Assembly: GCA_036852015.1 (NCBI GenBank)
Contig: JAANDG010000077.1
Span: 1-64,000 of the forward strand
Length of the DNA stretch: 64,000 nucleotides
Origin: Pelodera strongyloides
Taxonomy: Eukaryota; Nematoda; Chromadorea; Rhabditida; Rhabditidae
Direction: 5' to 3'
Shown here: one piece after another, positions 1 to 12,337 of the stretch
Position numbering within the stretch: position 1 is the stretch's first letter
How the letters are laid out: every line of letters starts with the position of its first letter
Translations under genes and position numbers: made by a program
The notes under the pieces: generated by a model
What the model saw: only the letters and a program-made list of their open reading frames with translations
Told to the model about the DNA's origin: nothing
The model's database searches: none

Positions 1-68
1 TTAGTATAGTATTTTTCTCAACTGAAGTAATCTGTTTTTTTTTAGTAATGATAATGAGTTTCGTTTAG

Positions 69-3000
69 CACCGCACCGAGGAGATCAATGTTGATTTGGA
101 CAGTGACAATTCGATCGAAGTCGATATTTCGGACGCATTGTCTGAGAGGGATAAGGTTTGTGATTTTCTTTATTGCAATTTTATATGCATGTTTTTCCTC
201 TCTTCTCACTTCTTTTCGATAATAATTTCACCATTTCAACGTGGTTTAGCATGTTATTTCTTCGAAACGGGACGCTCGGGACACTGGTCATGGTCATTCG
301 CAGTCCCCCATTTTCTAAATACAAACTTTCGTGATAGTTTGCGTTTTTGCAGTATAGAATAATGGAACATAATTTGCATATAGTACATGTGGGAGATGGG
401 ATTGTAGTTGTCCAGAGTATTTTCACAAACCACTTGCCTCGACGCTTTGATTTGGGGATCTTCGTGTGTATTGATGGATGATCGTTTACTTCACCCACCC
501 TTTTAACTTCCCTACTTTAGGTCAAGTATACCGTCCACACGAAAACGCGTGGAATCGCCGACATGGTCCCGGAGACCTCAGTGGTCAGTGTTTTTGACTT
601 GAAGTTTGAAAACAATTCATTACTGGCAATACTGGCGCGCTTTATTTTGTACTCTCACTATGTTATCTATCAGTGCATACACTCTGACTTATTTAATGGT
701 GGTTGTCTTCGCTGAAGACTGAAATATTATATGCCGAAAAGCCTACTTTTGTTAAATTGTTTGTGCCTCTTCCCTCTTACCACTCACTTACTTCCGTTCT
801 TTATTATTTTCTGAAAAAATAAATGATCAGTTTTTTTTATTTAGGTGCGCGAACACGAGGAATTCATCTGGCTTCACTCGTGTTTGGACGAAAACGAAAA
901 TTATGCAGGATTCATTGTTAGTTTTTTTTAATGACTTTTATCATCCTCGTCCCCCTGCAAATTGGATTGGTTTTAATAGTCTGTGTGTGTTTAGTTTAGA
1001 ACCGTTTAGTTTAGCATCGCTAACTGTTAAATTAAATAGAAATCATTATCTTAGATACCTCCGGCGCCTCCAAAGCCCTACTTTGATGCGTCACGAGAAA
1101 AGCTGCAGAAGTTGGGCGAGGGCGAAGCGACCATGACGAAAGAGGAGTTTGCCAAGATGAAACACGAGTTGGAACAGTGAGTTGATATTTGATACAATGG
1201 AAACATTGTTAAAGGCTCAGACCCACGACCCACATAACAAAAATAGTTTCATATTCTTCTGTGACGTGCTTTTTTTGCGCCGGATTATTGGCCGTTGCAT
1301 TCTTGTTTGGTTGAGGTGTATACTTGAAGAAAAGCCCATATACATGAGTATTTCGGTATTTTATGTGAGCTTTGACGGAATTAAAGAAAGCCTTAAGCCT
1401 TCTGTGTGTATTTGTGTTCTGTGTATGTTGTGCAAGAAACTTATAAAAGTACATTGTTATGTTTGTAGCTAATTATGTCGATGCATGGTACTTTTCTATC
1501 TGGAGAACAAAAACAAAAATTTTTCAGGGAATACCTCGCCACGTTCAAGAAGACGGTTGCCATGCACGAGGTGTTCCTGTGCAGGATCGCCGCCCATCCC
1601 GTATTCAGACACGATCAGAACTTTAGAATCTTCCTGCAGTACGAGAGTGACGTGGGTTTTTATATTATTATGTTGCCTTGTTATTTTTGTATGATATGAC
1701 GGCGTCTTCCAATTAACTACTGTAGATGATGTAGAGGGATATTACGTTGTTATTGGTATATATTGGTTTGCGTTTAATGAATCGTTCCCCGAAGCGTATG
1801 TGTTTGGAATTGTGAAGAAAAGGAAGTAAATTAACTTCCGGGATGTGGGCATCAAGGGATGATGTTTCATTGAAAGTTTATGAACACTACAATGGCTTGT
1901 TCGGGTATTGTGTTAGGTATCGCATTTGCTGGTTTCTTTTAGCTCGCCGTGCGTGGAAAGAATAAGAAGGAAGTCGTGGATTCCTTCTGGAAACGCTTCA
2001 CACAATCGGCGGACGAGGTTCTTCTAAGTGGACAGGTTAGTAGATTTTCCCTTTTCATGTAAAGAATTAAAGTAAAAGTGGTTTATTAAATAAAGTAACG
2101 TAGTAAATAGAGGCCCATCCATGTTATGAGTGCGTTTGATTCGAGTTGGGCAATTTCCGAGAGAAATAGGCGTTTTGTGATGATTGTTACAATATACGTA
2201 TTATTGAAATGTTTTTATCATCATACACATCTCACTCCACTCCGCCGCTTTGCAACTATTAATGCGGTTTCGTTTTAAAAAATCCTCGAAATTTTGGTTT
2301 GGGGAAAATATCTTCGTTTCTTGTTTTTTTTTGTACTACTGTACAACTGTGTAACTGATTCTGGGATTCTTGCTTTTGCGTTCAAGTTCAAATTAGCCTT
2401 TGCCTTTTTTGTGTTGCATACTAACCTTAGCAGTTGCATAAACGTGCACTAACCTTTTTTGAGGATTACGTAACAAAGTGGATCGGCAATGAAAAGAGGG
2501 TTTGTATTTAATTTGGGATTTTCTTTTTGGGGTTTTGCCTCTCTTTCTATCTCAATTTGGTTCTGCAGAGGAATTGTTCGCCTGCGAATCATCCTTGTTT
2601 TTACTGTGGTACCTCATTTCGGGAAACAATCATTTACGGAGAAAATTGGGTGCTGATATAATGTTGTTTTATTTAGGGCTCTATTTTTCATGCTCACTAC
2701 GTTTCCCATTTATTGTTTAACATTTTATAATTCGATAATTCCTTGGTCCTTGTATTTCAGAAGGATGTTGATGACTTCTTCGACCACGAGAAGACTTACC
2801 TTGTCGAGTACCACGGTCATATCAAGGAAGCGGCCACGCGCGCCGAGAAGGTCGTCAAATTCCGAAAAAGTGGGTTTGAACTTTGAACTTTTTATTTCCT
2901 CTCAATATACAATTGTTATCGTTTTTTTGTGTCACACTTTCGCGATTTTTGTTAGCTTCGAACGAACCGCCGCAACCCTTGTGTTACGAACCGCCGCAAC

Positions 3001-6000
3001 CCGCAACCGCCGCAACCCTCTTTTGTTTTACCATAGTTATTTGTATATGTATCCTTCCGCATCCTTTTAACTTCCTTTTTCTTCGGTCACCTTTTTGTCC
3101 CTTTTGTAGACTTTGTGACGGAAAAAAGGTGACCGCGTGCGTCCCTTTAAAGCGAAATACCGGCCAATTTTGGAAACGCATCGTCGACAACTGAATTCTT
3201 ACGATTATACTAAGTTGCTCGAATTTAGCTCGATTTTTTATTCTAATTTGTGTGCATTTGCATCAGCTACATATTAATGCAGGTGCAGGTGTACTCGATG
3301 TGTTTCAAAAACCGGCCAGTATTTCGTTTTAACAAACAGCCGCGGTATTAGATTAGTGCCAATCTATTGCCATTTGTTTGTGCCGTCGGAACATCGGGGA
3401 AAACAACTTTGCTGGTCTGGCCTTTCTTGGGGTTTACTCCTTTTTTGGGTTTTTTTTTCCTAAGGCTTTTTCTGAATCCCTGTTTTCATTTGTTGACCCA
3501 TTATTTCTTGTTGTTGACTATTGTAATGAAATGCTTGCTACTGTTCACTTTGAATTTTTTTTGCGAATATACGATAATATTTTTAGCTATAGATAAAATG
3601 CATAAAGTAGGATGTAAAATTTCCATAAAAAAGGAGACGGCATCGAAAGACAACGAAATTGTGTTGACATCCTGCTAAATAGCGAACTTGTGCGGGCATC
3701 ATTGCCAATGCAATGATGAGAAATGATAAAATGCAATGATATTGGTTCTATTTTCGCATTAGTTGATGAGCTTGCGCCGTAGCTTTGTTACAGTACTTTC
3801 TAGTTAGAAATTTGCCGTAACCCATAACTGTTTGCTTTTTGCAAAAAAATAATACAATTGCATCTTGTATCTGTGTCTGTTATCTGCAGGACCTGAAGAA
3901 ACGTCCTCTCTCCTCCTCACCCCCTCGATTTTTTTTTACTATGTTCTAATTTTGTGTTTCATGTTTTGCACTTCCTTGTCTCTCAGATCTTTTTCCTACT
4001 TGACATTTGACAATTGGCATAAAGCAACTGAGACACTGAGAATAGAGTTTTTTTGGTTTGTGGTCGTCTGCTTGATGATGCTGTGCTGACGGCTGATGCA
4101 TATCCGCGTCTGTGATTAGCTACTGGTCCTTGTCCTCCTAGTCGCCCTCGTTTCACTCAGATCCTTGTTTTTTTTTCGTGTACTTCCGGTCGAGTCCAAC
4201 CCCCATCTTGTTGTCTTGTCTACGTGACGTGTGACAGGGTTATTCACAAAGAATTTTAAATTTTCCCGATGCTCGACAGTAGTCCGTAGATCAGTAGATT
4301 GTAGAGTTCTGATGTGGGCAAGTGGGCGGTTTTTGTCAAACGAAATATATAGTGTCTCTAGAATACTAAGTGCACTAGTGCACACTGCCTTGCTTCGTCA
4401 TGTTTGCGTCATCGTTGGTTTTCTGGATTCCTTTTTATGTTTGAGTTGTAAGCGAATTATAAAGTATATTTGTTTTGTTGTTTAGTGGAGCAACATTTCC
4501 TAGGGACCTTCTCTTGTATCGGAAGAAAGAGAAAGATGACCGAGATGTGCAATTAATGTACATTCTAAAAAAAAACATTTTCTTTTCCAGATGTTGCTGA
4601 GTCGTACGGCAAGATCGGCGATTGTTTGGAGAGAATTTCGAGGTGTGAACCGGATAAGGTAAGTAAAGTCAGCATAACTTATTAGTTTCTCATATGCTGC
4701 AACTATTATAAGATTCTTTTGGGTCATTTAGCACGCTCCACGCACGCGTCCTCACTCGACCGGCCTCTGCTGCATTTCATTTGCTACTGCTAAATTTGCT
4801 ATACTGGTCGTCATCCTAGCTAGAGAGAGAGAAAGAATTTCTAATGTGGAAATAATCATCACGAGCTCAGCTCGTATTTCTGTCACATTGAAACACAATT
4901 GAAATAATCAGCGCCGACAGCACCATCCCACCTCGTGTTTTTGTCACATTGAAACTTATGAATTGTTTGAAACACTTGGTGTTTGATCAATTGAATTGCA
5001 GGTGTTGGCCCGCACACTGACTCGCGGCTCGGATGCTATGCAGAGATTAAAGAAGGTTAGAATGTGTGTGTATTTTTATGCTGATCTTTTTGAATGGCCT
5101 TCGTTAGTTCGTTTTCGTTCGGCGGTTCTTTCAAGCTCATTCTTGGTGAACGTACTGATTTCCTTGTGTATAATGTGCATGCTTAGTTATAGTTACTGAG
5201 TTGAGTTAAGTTTTGCTCATTCAACAACAATCCGTGGTCATAGCATCAATCCGTGGTCATAGCATAGCATAACTTATGTAGTGTTCAAATGAGTAGGTAT
5301 TAGGTATGAAGAGTGTAGAACCGAACGACAAGTTCAGGTTTTGTACATATCTGGACCGTGGGCCTCGTCGGTGACTTCTGCTTACCAAAACCGTAGTGTG
5401 TTATTCCACTGTAACCGTGCTTGCAGGTTGAGGCTCGTGCTGGAAATGACAAAGAACTGAAGCTGACCGATACACTTGCCTACTTCCAGCGAGACACCAA
5501 AGCTGCAAAGGTGTGTGCATGTTCAGTTCAGTTTTATTAAAGCGACGAAGCGGGGTTTGAACGTATGTTGGACAATAGACCTCTGTATTTATTTATGCTA
5601 AGTGGGGTCGATTTTTTATTCTAATCCATTTGCATATAAAGCGTGAGTGTGCAGACCAGACACCAGAGACAACGTACTTTTCAAAAACGGGTGTTATACT
5701 GCTTATGCTTCAAACTTTTTGAAAGAGAGACTTAGTAGTGAAGGCGACACACTAACGCGAAAGCATATAAAGGAAGTTAGACTACACTTCACTCCCACAG
5801 AAAATTTTAAGTGACGGTTCGATAACTTGATTATATTGTTTATTATTTATTGGCGAAACTGGATAACACTGTATGGAATATTGCTTGGTACATACCACCA
5901 AAACATGGTGCGTGCCCGAAAAACAGGTACTCACTACTCACTCACGTACACACCCCAAGGTGACAACGCAAGCATTTTTCTGCGCTCTCTGTTCCGACAT

Positions 6001-9000
6001 TGAGTGACACGGGCGCGATTCTTGTAACACGGGCGAATTTTGCCTATCGCACTAATTTATGCATATATAATTTGTCTAGGTGTCTGTTTATTAAAAAAAT
6101 GTCCCTTGATGCCCCTCCTCACAATTTTTGTTGCTCCACCTTATTTTTTCGAGGGAGTGAGTGAATTTCATGTTTTTTTATATTCTACCCTCATTCTGTA
6201 TTCATGTGGCGAGCCGTTTTTTCTTCCTCACATGTTTTGCACGTGAAAGCTCTTCATGTGCGATGTGTGCTAGAGAGCATGCGAATAGAGAGATAAGAGA
6301 CGGAGCTTGAGAGAGTCGAACCCCAACATAACACTGTGTATGTTGAAGAGACCCAGCTAGTCGTAATGATAAGAGATGTGGGTGATAGATGATAGGCTGA
6401 GGAGACGGAGGGTCACTTGGGCGAATAACGACAGTCTACTAGGTGATAGAGGGCCTCGGCTCTGCTGTGCAAAAGTGTTTACCCCGGAAAACTATCCATA
6501 AATAAATAAATTTGTCTCCTCTTCTCAGCCCCACTGTGTAGTGCGGAGAAATGTTGCGATGACGCAAATGAATTTCACTCACTGTTGGGTTCATGTTTGG
6601 AGTGGTGAAAGTGGTGAAATTCTATATTCTAATGTATCTACCGGGTTCTTGGTATGATATTAGTATCCTATTAATTAGTTTACTAAATGTAAAATAATAT
6701 TTTCAAGTCAGTCAGAAACAGGATCTGTCTTGAAATTTTGGGAGAATTGTATTAAACTGAAATGCAGCTTTTTGTGAAAGCTTGCTAAAAACAAAACAAA
6801 AACAAGCGAATGCCGAATTTAATTGCAAACCAAGCCGAGTTAAAGTGTTATTGTTAAAAATGTGATAATAGTTTTGTTTTAGGACCTATTGTACAGAAGA
6901 ATGCGATGCCTGGCCAATTATGAAGCGGCCAACAAGAACCTCGACAGGGCACGCGGGAAGAATAAGGACATTCCGAAGGTAAACATCCCAATTCTGAATG
7001 TAAACCACGACTCATTTGTTGTGTAGAGCAAGACTGGACGATACGGTTGTTTGTGACAGACATGAGATTTTAGGTCTCGGGGTTATTAGAACAAGGCTGT
7101 GCTTGCTCGCTTGTGTATGTGTATGTAGGTATGTATGTATGTATGTAATCATGTATGTTTTTACCAACGACTGTGTATAGTGCGCGTTTTTTTATAGGCG
7201 GAGCAGGAACAAGTGGACGCATGCAAGAAATTTGAGGACATTTCAGCACTTTCAAAGACTGAGCTCAAGGTATTATATATACTTTTGGTTTATTATTTTT
7301 CTTTACCTCGATATTATGGTTTACATTGGGTTATTGGTTCTAATTTCGCATTCGTTGAGCAGTTTGCGCCGTAGTTTTAATACTTTGCAATTTGCCGTAT
7401 CGTTTTGCATTTCCGCAAAAAATATAAATCATTTGCGTCTGTTCTCTGCAGGACCTGAAGAAACGTCGCGTGATGGCATTCAAGAAGAATCTGGCTGATT
7501 TGGCCGACGTGGAATTGAAGCACGCAAAGGTTGGTGAAGTGTTCAGGTTTCTTCAACTTCCGTCTTCCGCATGTCGCATGTCCTCTAGTCATCCATCGAT
7601 CCATCGTTATGTACGGATGTTTTTTATGGTTTGTGGAATTATAATCCCCACAATTTTTACTTTGGTATGATGATGTCAATTGTCAGTGGGCCAGTGTGCC
7701 CTTACTTCAACCACACTATATCTGTCCTGCAAGTTTTCATATATTTTTGAAATTAACAGCTTATTATGAAATTTGGATTGTACGATTGCTGTGTTCCGTT
7801 TGATCAAACAAAACATGTCCGTTGTTGAAGCTATTCTGCATTGTTTGCAGCATTTGAGCTGGTTGCAAAAAAGCTCCACTGTCCGGCATTTCTATATTCC
7901 ACCCCTCTGTCCCCCCTCTCTCTATCCCTCCCCCCCCCCTTCTCTCTCCCTATCTCTCTCTCTCCCCTCTATCCCTCTCTCTCTCCCCCCCTCTATCTCT
8001 CTCCCTATCCCCCTCTCTCTGTCTCTCTGTATAGCTCCTCGTTACAATGCAAATCCCCGTTTATGTGTACCCGGCAAAGCTGCAGTACACGCGTATAATT
8101 TTACACTTTTGAAATGCTCTCGATGTACTTATTTTGGCTTTTTGCTCTTGAATGATTTTGACTCTGTCTTCTGTCTTTGTTTCATGCGAATTGCCTTATT
8201 AGTTTGCCTGTCAGAGGTCAGATTAGTCATTTTTATATTTAATAATTTGATTCGCTTGCTCGCCTTGCTGTTATTGACAAACTAAGAACTAAGGTAGTTA
8301 GTAGTTCTCATTAAACAAGGAAGCAGCCAAGTTTAGTCAAAAGTGGATTGTTTGGTCCCTTGTCAGTATGCTGCGTTGTGAAGCGTGGTATCTTAGGGTC
8401 ACGTTTTGAGATGTGTTAATTACATATCCGCAAACCTCAAACTATTATTAAGTACAACGAGAATGAGGGGCAGGTCGAAAGTTAGAAAAAAATGGGGTTG
8501 ATATGATGTAGGTGTTGACCACGTAGAGGGTTCGTTGTGTCTTGCGTTGTTTGACTTTTTGTTGCGGAATTTCGTACGGGATCAGTCTACCGATGATGTG
8601 ATACGTGATAGAGTATAGAGTTTGCAGACCTTTTATTGTATCCCGCCTACGCGGACGCCAACTTCTCTCGCTTCGCCAGTCTCTCTCTAGTATTTCACTA
8701 TTCCCTTTTCGATTCTTATTTCGGGCTTGGGCTAGCAGCACTTTGAACTTTTGAGCTATTTCCCGTCTATTAAAATGACGAATTTCATATTCGCTTCAAT
8801 TTGTATGGCATATGTTTCGTTTTAGTGTGGAGGTTGGCTGGATGAGTTATTTTGGTATACATGTGTTGTGTTAAATATCTATGTGAACTCAAATTCATAG
8901 GACTGCATTACGTATAGAAGGAAATTTTTTTTTCGTGAATTTGAAGAAAGTTTCGAAAACTGTGACGTGTGGCGGTGATGACGACGTGTGGTGGTGGTGG

Positions 9001-11400
9001 GTTTGTAAATTCTGACGTGTGGATTATTTATAGCTTTTGATTTTGTGAACCTCTGACCTTAGCGTGACTTTATATTATTATTGCCCGTTTTGGTCCGCAC
9101 CACTCTTATTCATGCGTTTTGCGTTGCATTTTAGTCTGCGTCTTCACTTCCGGTGTCGGTCTAATTTTGTTTCGTATTCAGTTATTTTGCTTGACTTGAC
9201 CGCACAAAATGAGTCTAACACCATCCGTATGCTCAGCTTATTCCTTGGAAATCAGTTTGACGTTCTATTATGAACTTTCAAATTGTCTTCATCGTTTTGT
9301 TAAACATTGTCCGTCTTTTTTTGGTTATTTTTTTTGAACTCTTTATTCAATACAAAGACATAGTATTGGAATGTTTGAATATTCTCTGCAGCTGCCCCCG
9401 CTCTTTCAAAATTTCAATCAAAAGGCATAAAATCGTGCAGCAACCAGAGCCATCAGTGTGCTTTCTTGCCCCGGCTTGCTCCATCTCCTTTGCAACAGTT
9501 GGCTCTTGCTCTTTTGCACGTAATTGACGCTTATTTCGCTGCACCTTTTTTAATTGGGGTCAGTTTTGGGGTTGTCTGTTCGATAGTAGACTTAGTATTT
9601 GTGATTACCCTTGGAACGGGTGACGTTTGTATGGTTCGCTGACGTTGCCATTCTTCAAGGAATGTGATTTGGTACATATACACGTAAATTGACTGAAAAG
9701 TGAGTAAGCTGATTTAAACTGTAGTCAGTAAACACACGGTAGTCGTCGTGTACGAACTGGTCTGAGGGTTGACATGTTGACCGGTATGTATGGTATGTTA
9801 ATCTCATCAGTATCATTGTGATATTTGCAAAATTTTCATCTTCGTTCGACTTCGACGCTCTCTGTCTGTCTCTCTATCATTTCTTCATTTTTTTCTATCT
9901 CTATCATCTTAATTGATTTAGCTGTCTCTCTCTCTCTCGCCTAACTCCTCTCTCATCTCGGATTCCTGTTCTCTCTTCTCAGCGAGGAGCAATTCTCAAT
10001 CGTCTCTCCCACTCTCCCTCCGCTCCCGTCTCTCTACCCCTTCATCTCTCTCCCACTCTCTCTCTCTCCATTGCTGAGTTGGATGCTTCATCTTGCTTTG
10101 CCCGGGCGTCCCGGTTGCGGGAATCCCTCCTTTCCCATGGGCACGCCGTCCACATATGTGGTGGGGGAAAAGGGGGTGGGCCCCGGCAACGGATCCCTGT
10201 CTGAATATCTCTATCCGCGCACACTCTCACCGTTCTCTAGCCCCCTCTTCACCTACGTAAATGAGCCCTGCCCTTTATTCGTCCAGCACTCGCGAAAAGC
10301 GTATATGAAGGGGTTCCGGTCTGGTTTCCTTTCTATGAATATGGGGTTTTCTTGTTATTTCTCTTTTCTGACCGTCTTGGTGGTGGATACTTACTGTATG
10401 TATATTATTTGATTGAGAACGAGATTGGTTTCTTTCCTTAGTATCCTTTGTGTATCATTTCAATATAGCTTGTTCTTGTTCACGAATCGTTTCTTTATTT
10501 GGACCTGGGCATAATCCCGTTGATCAACTGACCGACGAACTGCTGCTGCTTGACATGACTTTAGTGCCAGCGATGATTTTCTTGTATTGGTAATGAACTT
10601 CCTTCGTATTTGGCTGCTGCTCCGTGCCCTCCCTGTGAATTGCGTATTTTGATACGGTACTACGGTGCTAGCAATCGTAACCTCCTCTCCTTAACGACCT
10701 CTTTACTGACCTTGCCATAATGCAGTTAACGCCAACTTGGTGTCTTATCTCACTTATCTGTGTTTTCTCCTCCTTTTTTGTGATTATATGGCATTAACGT
10801 GCAGACATTTGCTGACTTGCTTGCAAACTGACCGAATTGGGTTTTTCTTTTAATTTCTTTGCTGCACAGAGTGCTATCAGTGATCTGTGCAGCTGCACCC
10901 TGCATCTAGCTTTATTCCTTGGATTTGGTTGTTTGTGGGGTTATTTTATATTTTCACTCTCTTAATCTGGTTCTCTTTCTCTGTCCCTCTCTTTCTCTCT
11001 CTTTTTCTCTGATGGAGGCACGGATAGGTGCCAGGTTTGGAGGCTTCTATAACTTTACCAGCTTTTGGTATTGTGAAACAAAAACAGTACTTTATACTTT
11101 ATATTTTGGACCGAGGTTTTTGTGCCCTGTGTTTGTAGATAGGCGTAACTCAGAGAATGTGTTTTACACAGTTTGCGACTTTGTTTACCCTATGTTTTCA
11201 ATTAAACACAAATGAACGAAATAGTATTGTAAACAAACCTCTTTCAGTGCTAAACTAAATTGTATGTTATTAATGTTCACTATTACTAAATATTATTAGA
11301 CTTTTTTTTCTTTATAAACATTTTATTTGTGTATTTTCAGGCTCAACTTCAACTCCTCCAAGATGCAGTCCGTATGTTGAAGGACGCTCACCAACAGTGA
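69..11400 (+). CDS. snx-6: Sorting nexin SNX5/SNX6 family (retromer-associated SNX-BAR), 5' end outside window
   Basis: Fourteen exons join in one open frame: 69-155, 521-583, 845-916, 1055-1176, 1528-1651, 1943-2035, 2761-2869, 4591-4658, 5002-5055, 5427-5510, 6883-6978, 7198-7269, 7452-7529, 11341-11400 (TGA). All introns are GT-AG. The visible 393 residues start just before the motif [12 protein letters not shown], so only a short N-terminus (roughly 20 residues, judged from vertebrate SNX6) is missing. Residues about 20-160 are the PX domain ([53 protein letters not shown]). The rest is the BAR coiled coil ([41 protein letters not shown]). The family forms SNX1/2-SNX5/6 heterodimers that tubulate endosomes for retrieval to the Golgi, and the SNX5/6 type PX does not bind PI3P in the canonical way. 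Intron 13 is 3.8 kb and intron 7 is 1.7 kb. Confidence 0.95.
3146..3332. mobile_element. MITE-like hairpin element, family B copy 1
   Basis: Terminal inverted repeats begin TTTAAAGCGAAATACCGGCC and end with the inverse (CCGGCCAGTATTTCGTTTTAA). The interior is AT-rich and is also partly self-complementary. Related copies lie at 41524-41700, 42777-42968 and 62607-62777. No transposase is encoded, so it would be non-autonomous. The superfamily was not determined. Confidence 0.8.
3741..3905 (+). pseudogene. Relic duplication of snx-6 intron-12 end and exon-13 start
   Basis: This block matches 7334-7467 with small indels: ATTGGTTCTA, TTGCGCCGTAG, TTTGCCGTA and the acceptor-proximal TCTGCAG are all shared. 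After TCTGCAG, the first 16 bases of exon 13 (GACCTGAAGAAACGTC, 3890-3905) are identical, and then the match stops. The copy therefore carries an intact-looking acceptor with a truncated exon and no donor. It probably arose by a local duplication placed upstream of its source. Confidence 0.8.
5511..6882 (+). other. snx-6 intron 10, no gene seen
   Basis: The intron is AT-rich. Near 5684-5715 it holds one family-D-like half-end (TTTCAAAAACGGGTGTTATA). No convincing exon was found. Confidence 0.6.
7530..11340 (+). other. snx-6 intron 13 (3.8 kb), microsatellites, no gene supported
   Basis: This long last intron contains a C/T-rich tract (7903-8036), further CT tracts at 9860-10075 and a GC-richer stretch at 10075-10270 that is open in one + frame but shows no recognisable motif. 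The final exon encodes only 19 residues plus the stop. Confidence 0.6.
7903..8036. repeat. Pyrimidine-rich CT/C microsatellite
   Basis: An imperfect (CT)n run is interrupted by C homopolymers on the + strand, giving low-complexity reading frames rich in Ser, Leu and Pro that are not genes. Confidence 0.9.
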
Positions 11401-11759
11401 TCTGATTGGTTTTCTTTTCTTTGATTCCATTGTTTCTTATTTAAATTGTTCTTCATTGGACTTGGGTTTGGTTGGGACCGGACCTTGAGCGAAATGTCTG
11501 TTAATATTAGTTTTGACTTGGGCTGTAAGTTTTTCTCTTCTTTTTTTCCTGGAACCATTTTGTACACTTTGTTTTACGTTTTAGTTGTAATAATTTTTGT
11601 ATTTTATGCTACAATGTATTCAATCGTTGTTGGCCGTTGGATGGTAATGTTTATAAGTTTTGAAGTTGTATATTTATTTATTGGACAATGAGCCGGCTTA
11701 TAAGGGAATAAGGAAGTGGCATGGTTTTAATGCCGATAGAAAGAAAATAGTCCAAATAT

Positions 11760-11765
11760 AATAAA
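11760..11765 (+). terminator. Candidate snx-6 polyadenylation signal AATAAA
   Basis: A canonical AATAAA lies 360 bases after the snx-6 stop codon. Its use is inferred from position only. Confidence 0.4.
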
Positions 11766-12163
11766 TGACATTTTGTATGAGTAGAACTTAGTGCCATGAG
11801 CCCCTTTATTGAATACTTTATTGGGAAGGAACTACAGCGATGTAACACAGCACAGTGGAACGTGCTATTGGTGCTTCTGTTGTTATCTATGATGTTCAGT
11901 ACCCGAGGTAACTTTATGTTTAGAATGAATTATTGAGATTGAAATACATCACAGGAAAGGGATTAGTGCGCGAAAGTCTGTTGCTGGTCGTACACTTTTT
12001 GTTTGTATCTTGTATAATTTTTGCCTTACGTCTATTGCCCTTCGAGAGTGTGAGTTTTATTTAATTTATCTATTTATTTGTTCTTCCCGAGTCTATCATT
12101 ATCATATTGTCCCCGTAATCAAATCTGTGATAGTCTGTGATTTTGTGAACCAATGGGATGTTT

Positions 12164-12337
12164 TTAAAGCGGTATAACAGCCGGTTTTTGAAAAGTATTC
12201 TGGACAAATGTATTCCCATATGTTGCGGCGTGCAAATGAATGTCATTCAGGCTAAAATTGCGCACTTATATGCATATATAACTTGAGAGTGCAGCGTCCA
12301 GCGTACGTTGCAAAAACCGGATGTTATACCGCTTTAA
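12164..12337. mobile_element. MITE-like hairpin element, family D copy 1
   Basis: The left end TTAAAGCGGTATAACAGCCG and right end CGGATGTTATACCGCTTTAA are inverse copies over more than 25 bases. Family relatives are at 43864-44017, 61972-62125 and 63594-63750. No protein is encoded. Confidence 0.8.

Larger units (their letters stand above)
2870..4590 (+). other. snx-6 intron 7 (1.7 kb) with element B1 and an exon-13 relic
   Basis: No separate gene is visible. It contains a short tandem repeat of a CCGCAACC-type unit near 2961-3020, a MITE-like inverted repeat at 3146-3332, and a block at 3741-3905 that resembles the end of intron 12 plus the first 16 bases of exon 13. Both the hairpin and the relic are described separately. 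Confidence 0.7.

Noticed and set aside
10042..10412. GC-rich open frame in snx-6 intron 13
   Set aside because: It has no recognisable motif, no paired splice sites giving a useful phase, and both strands are open because of base composition.
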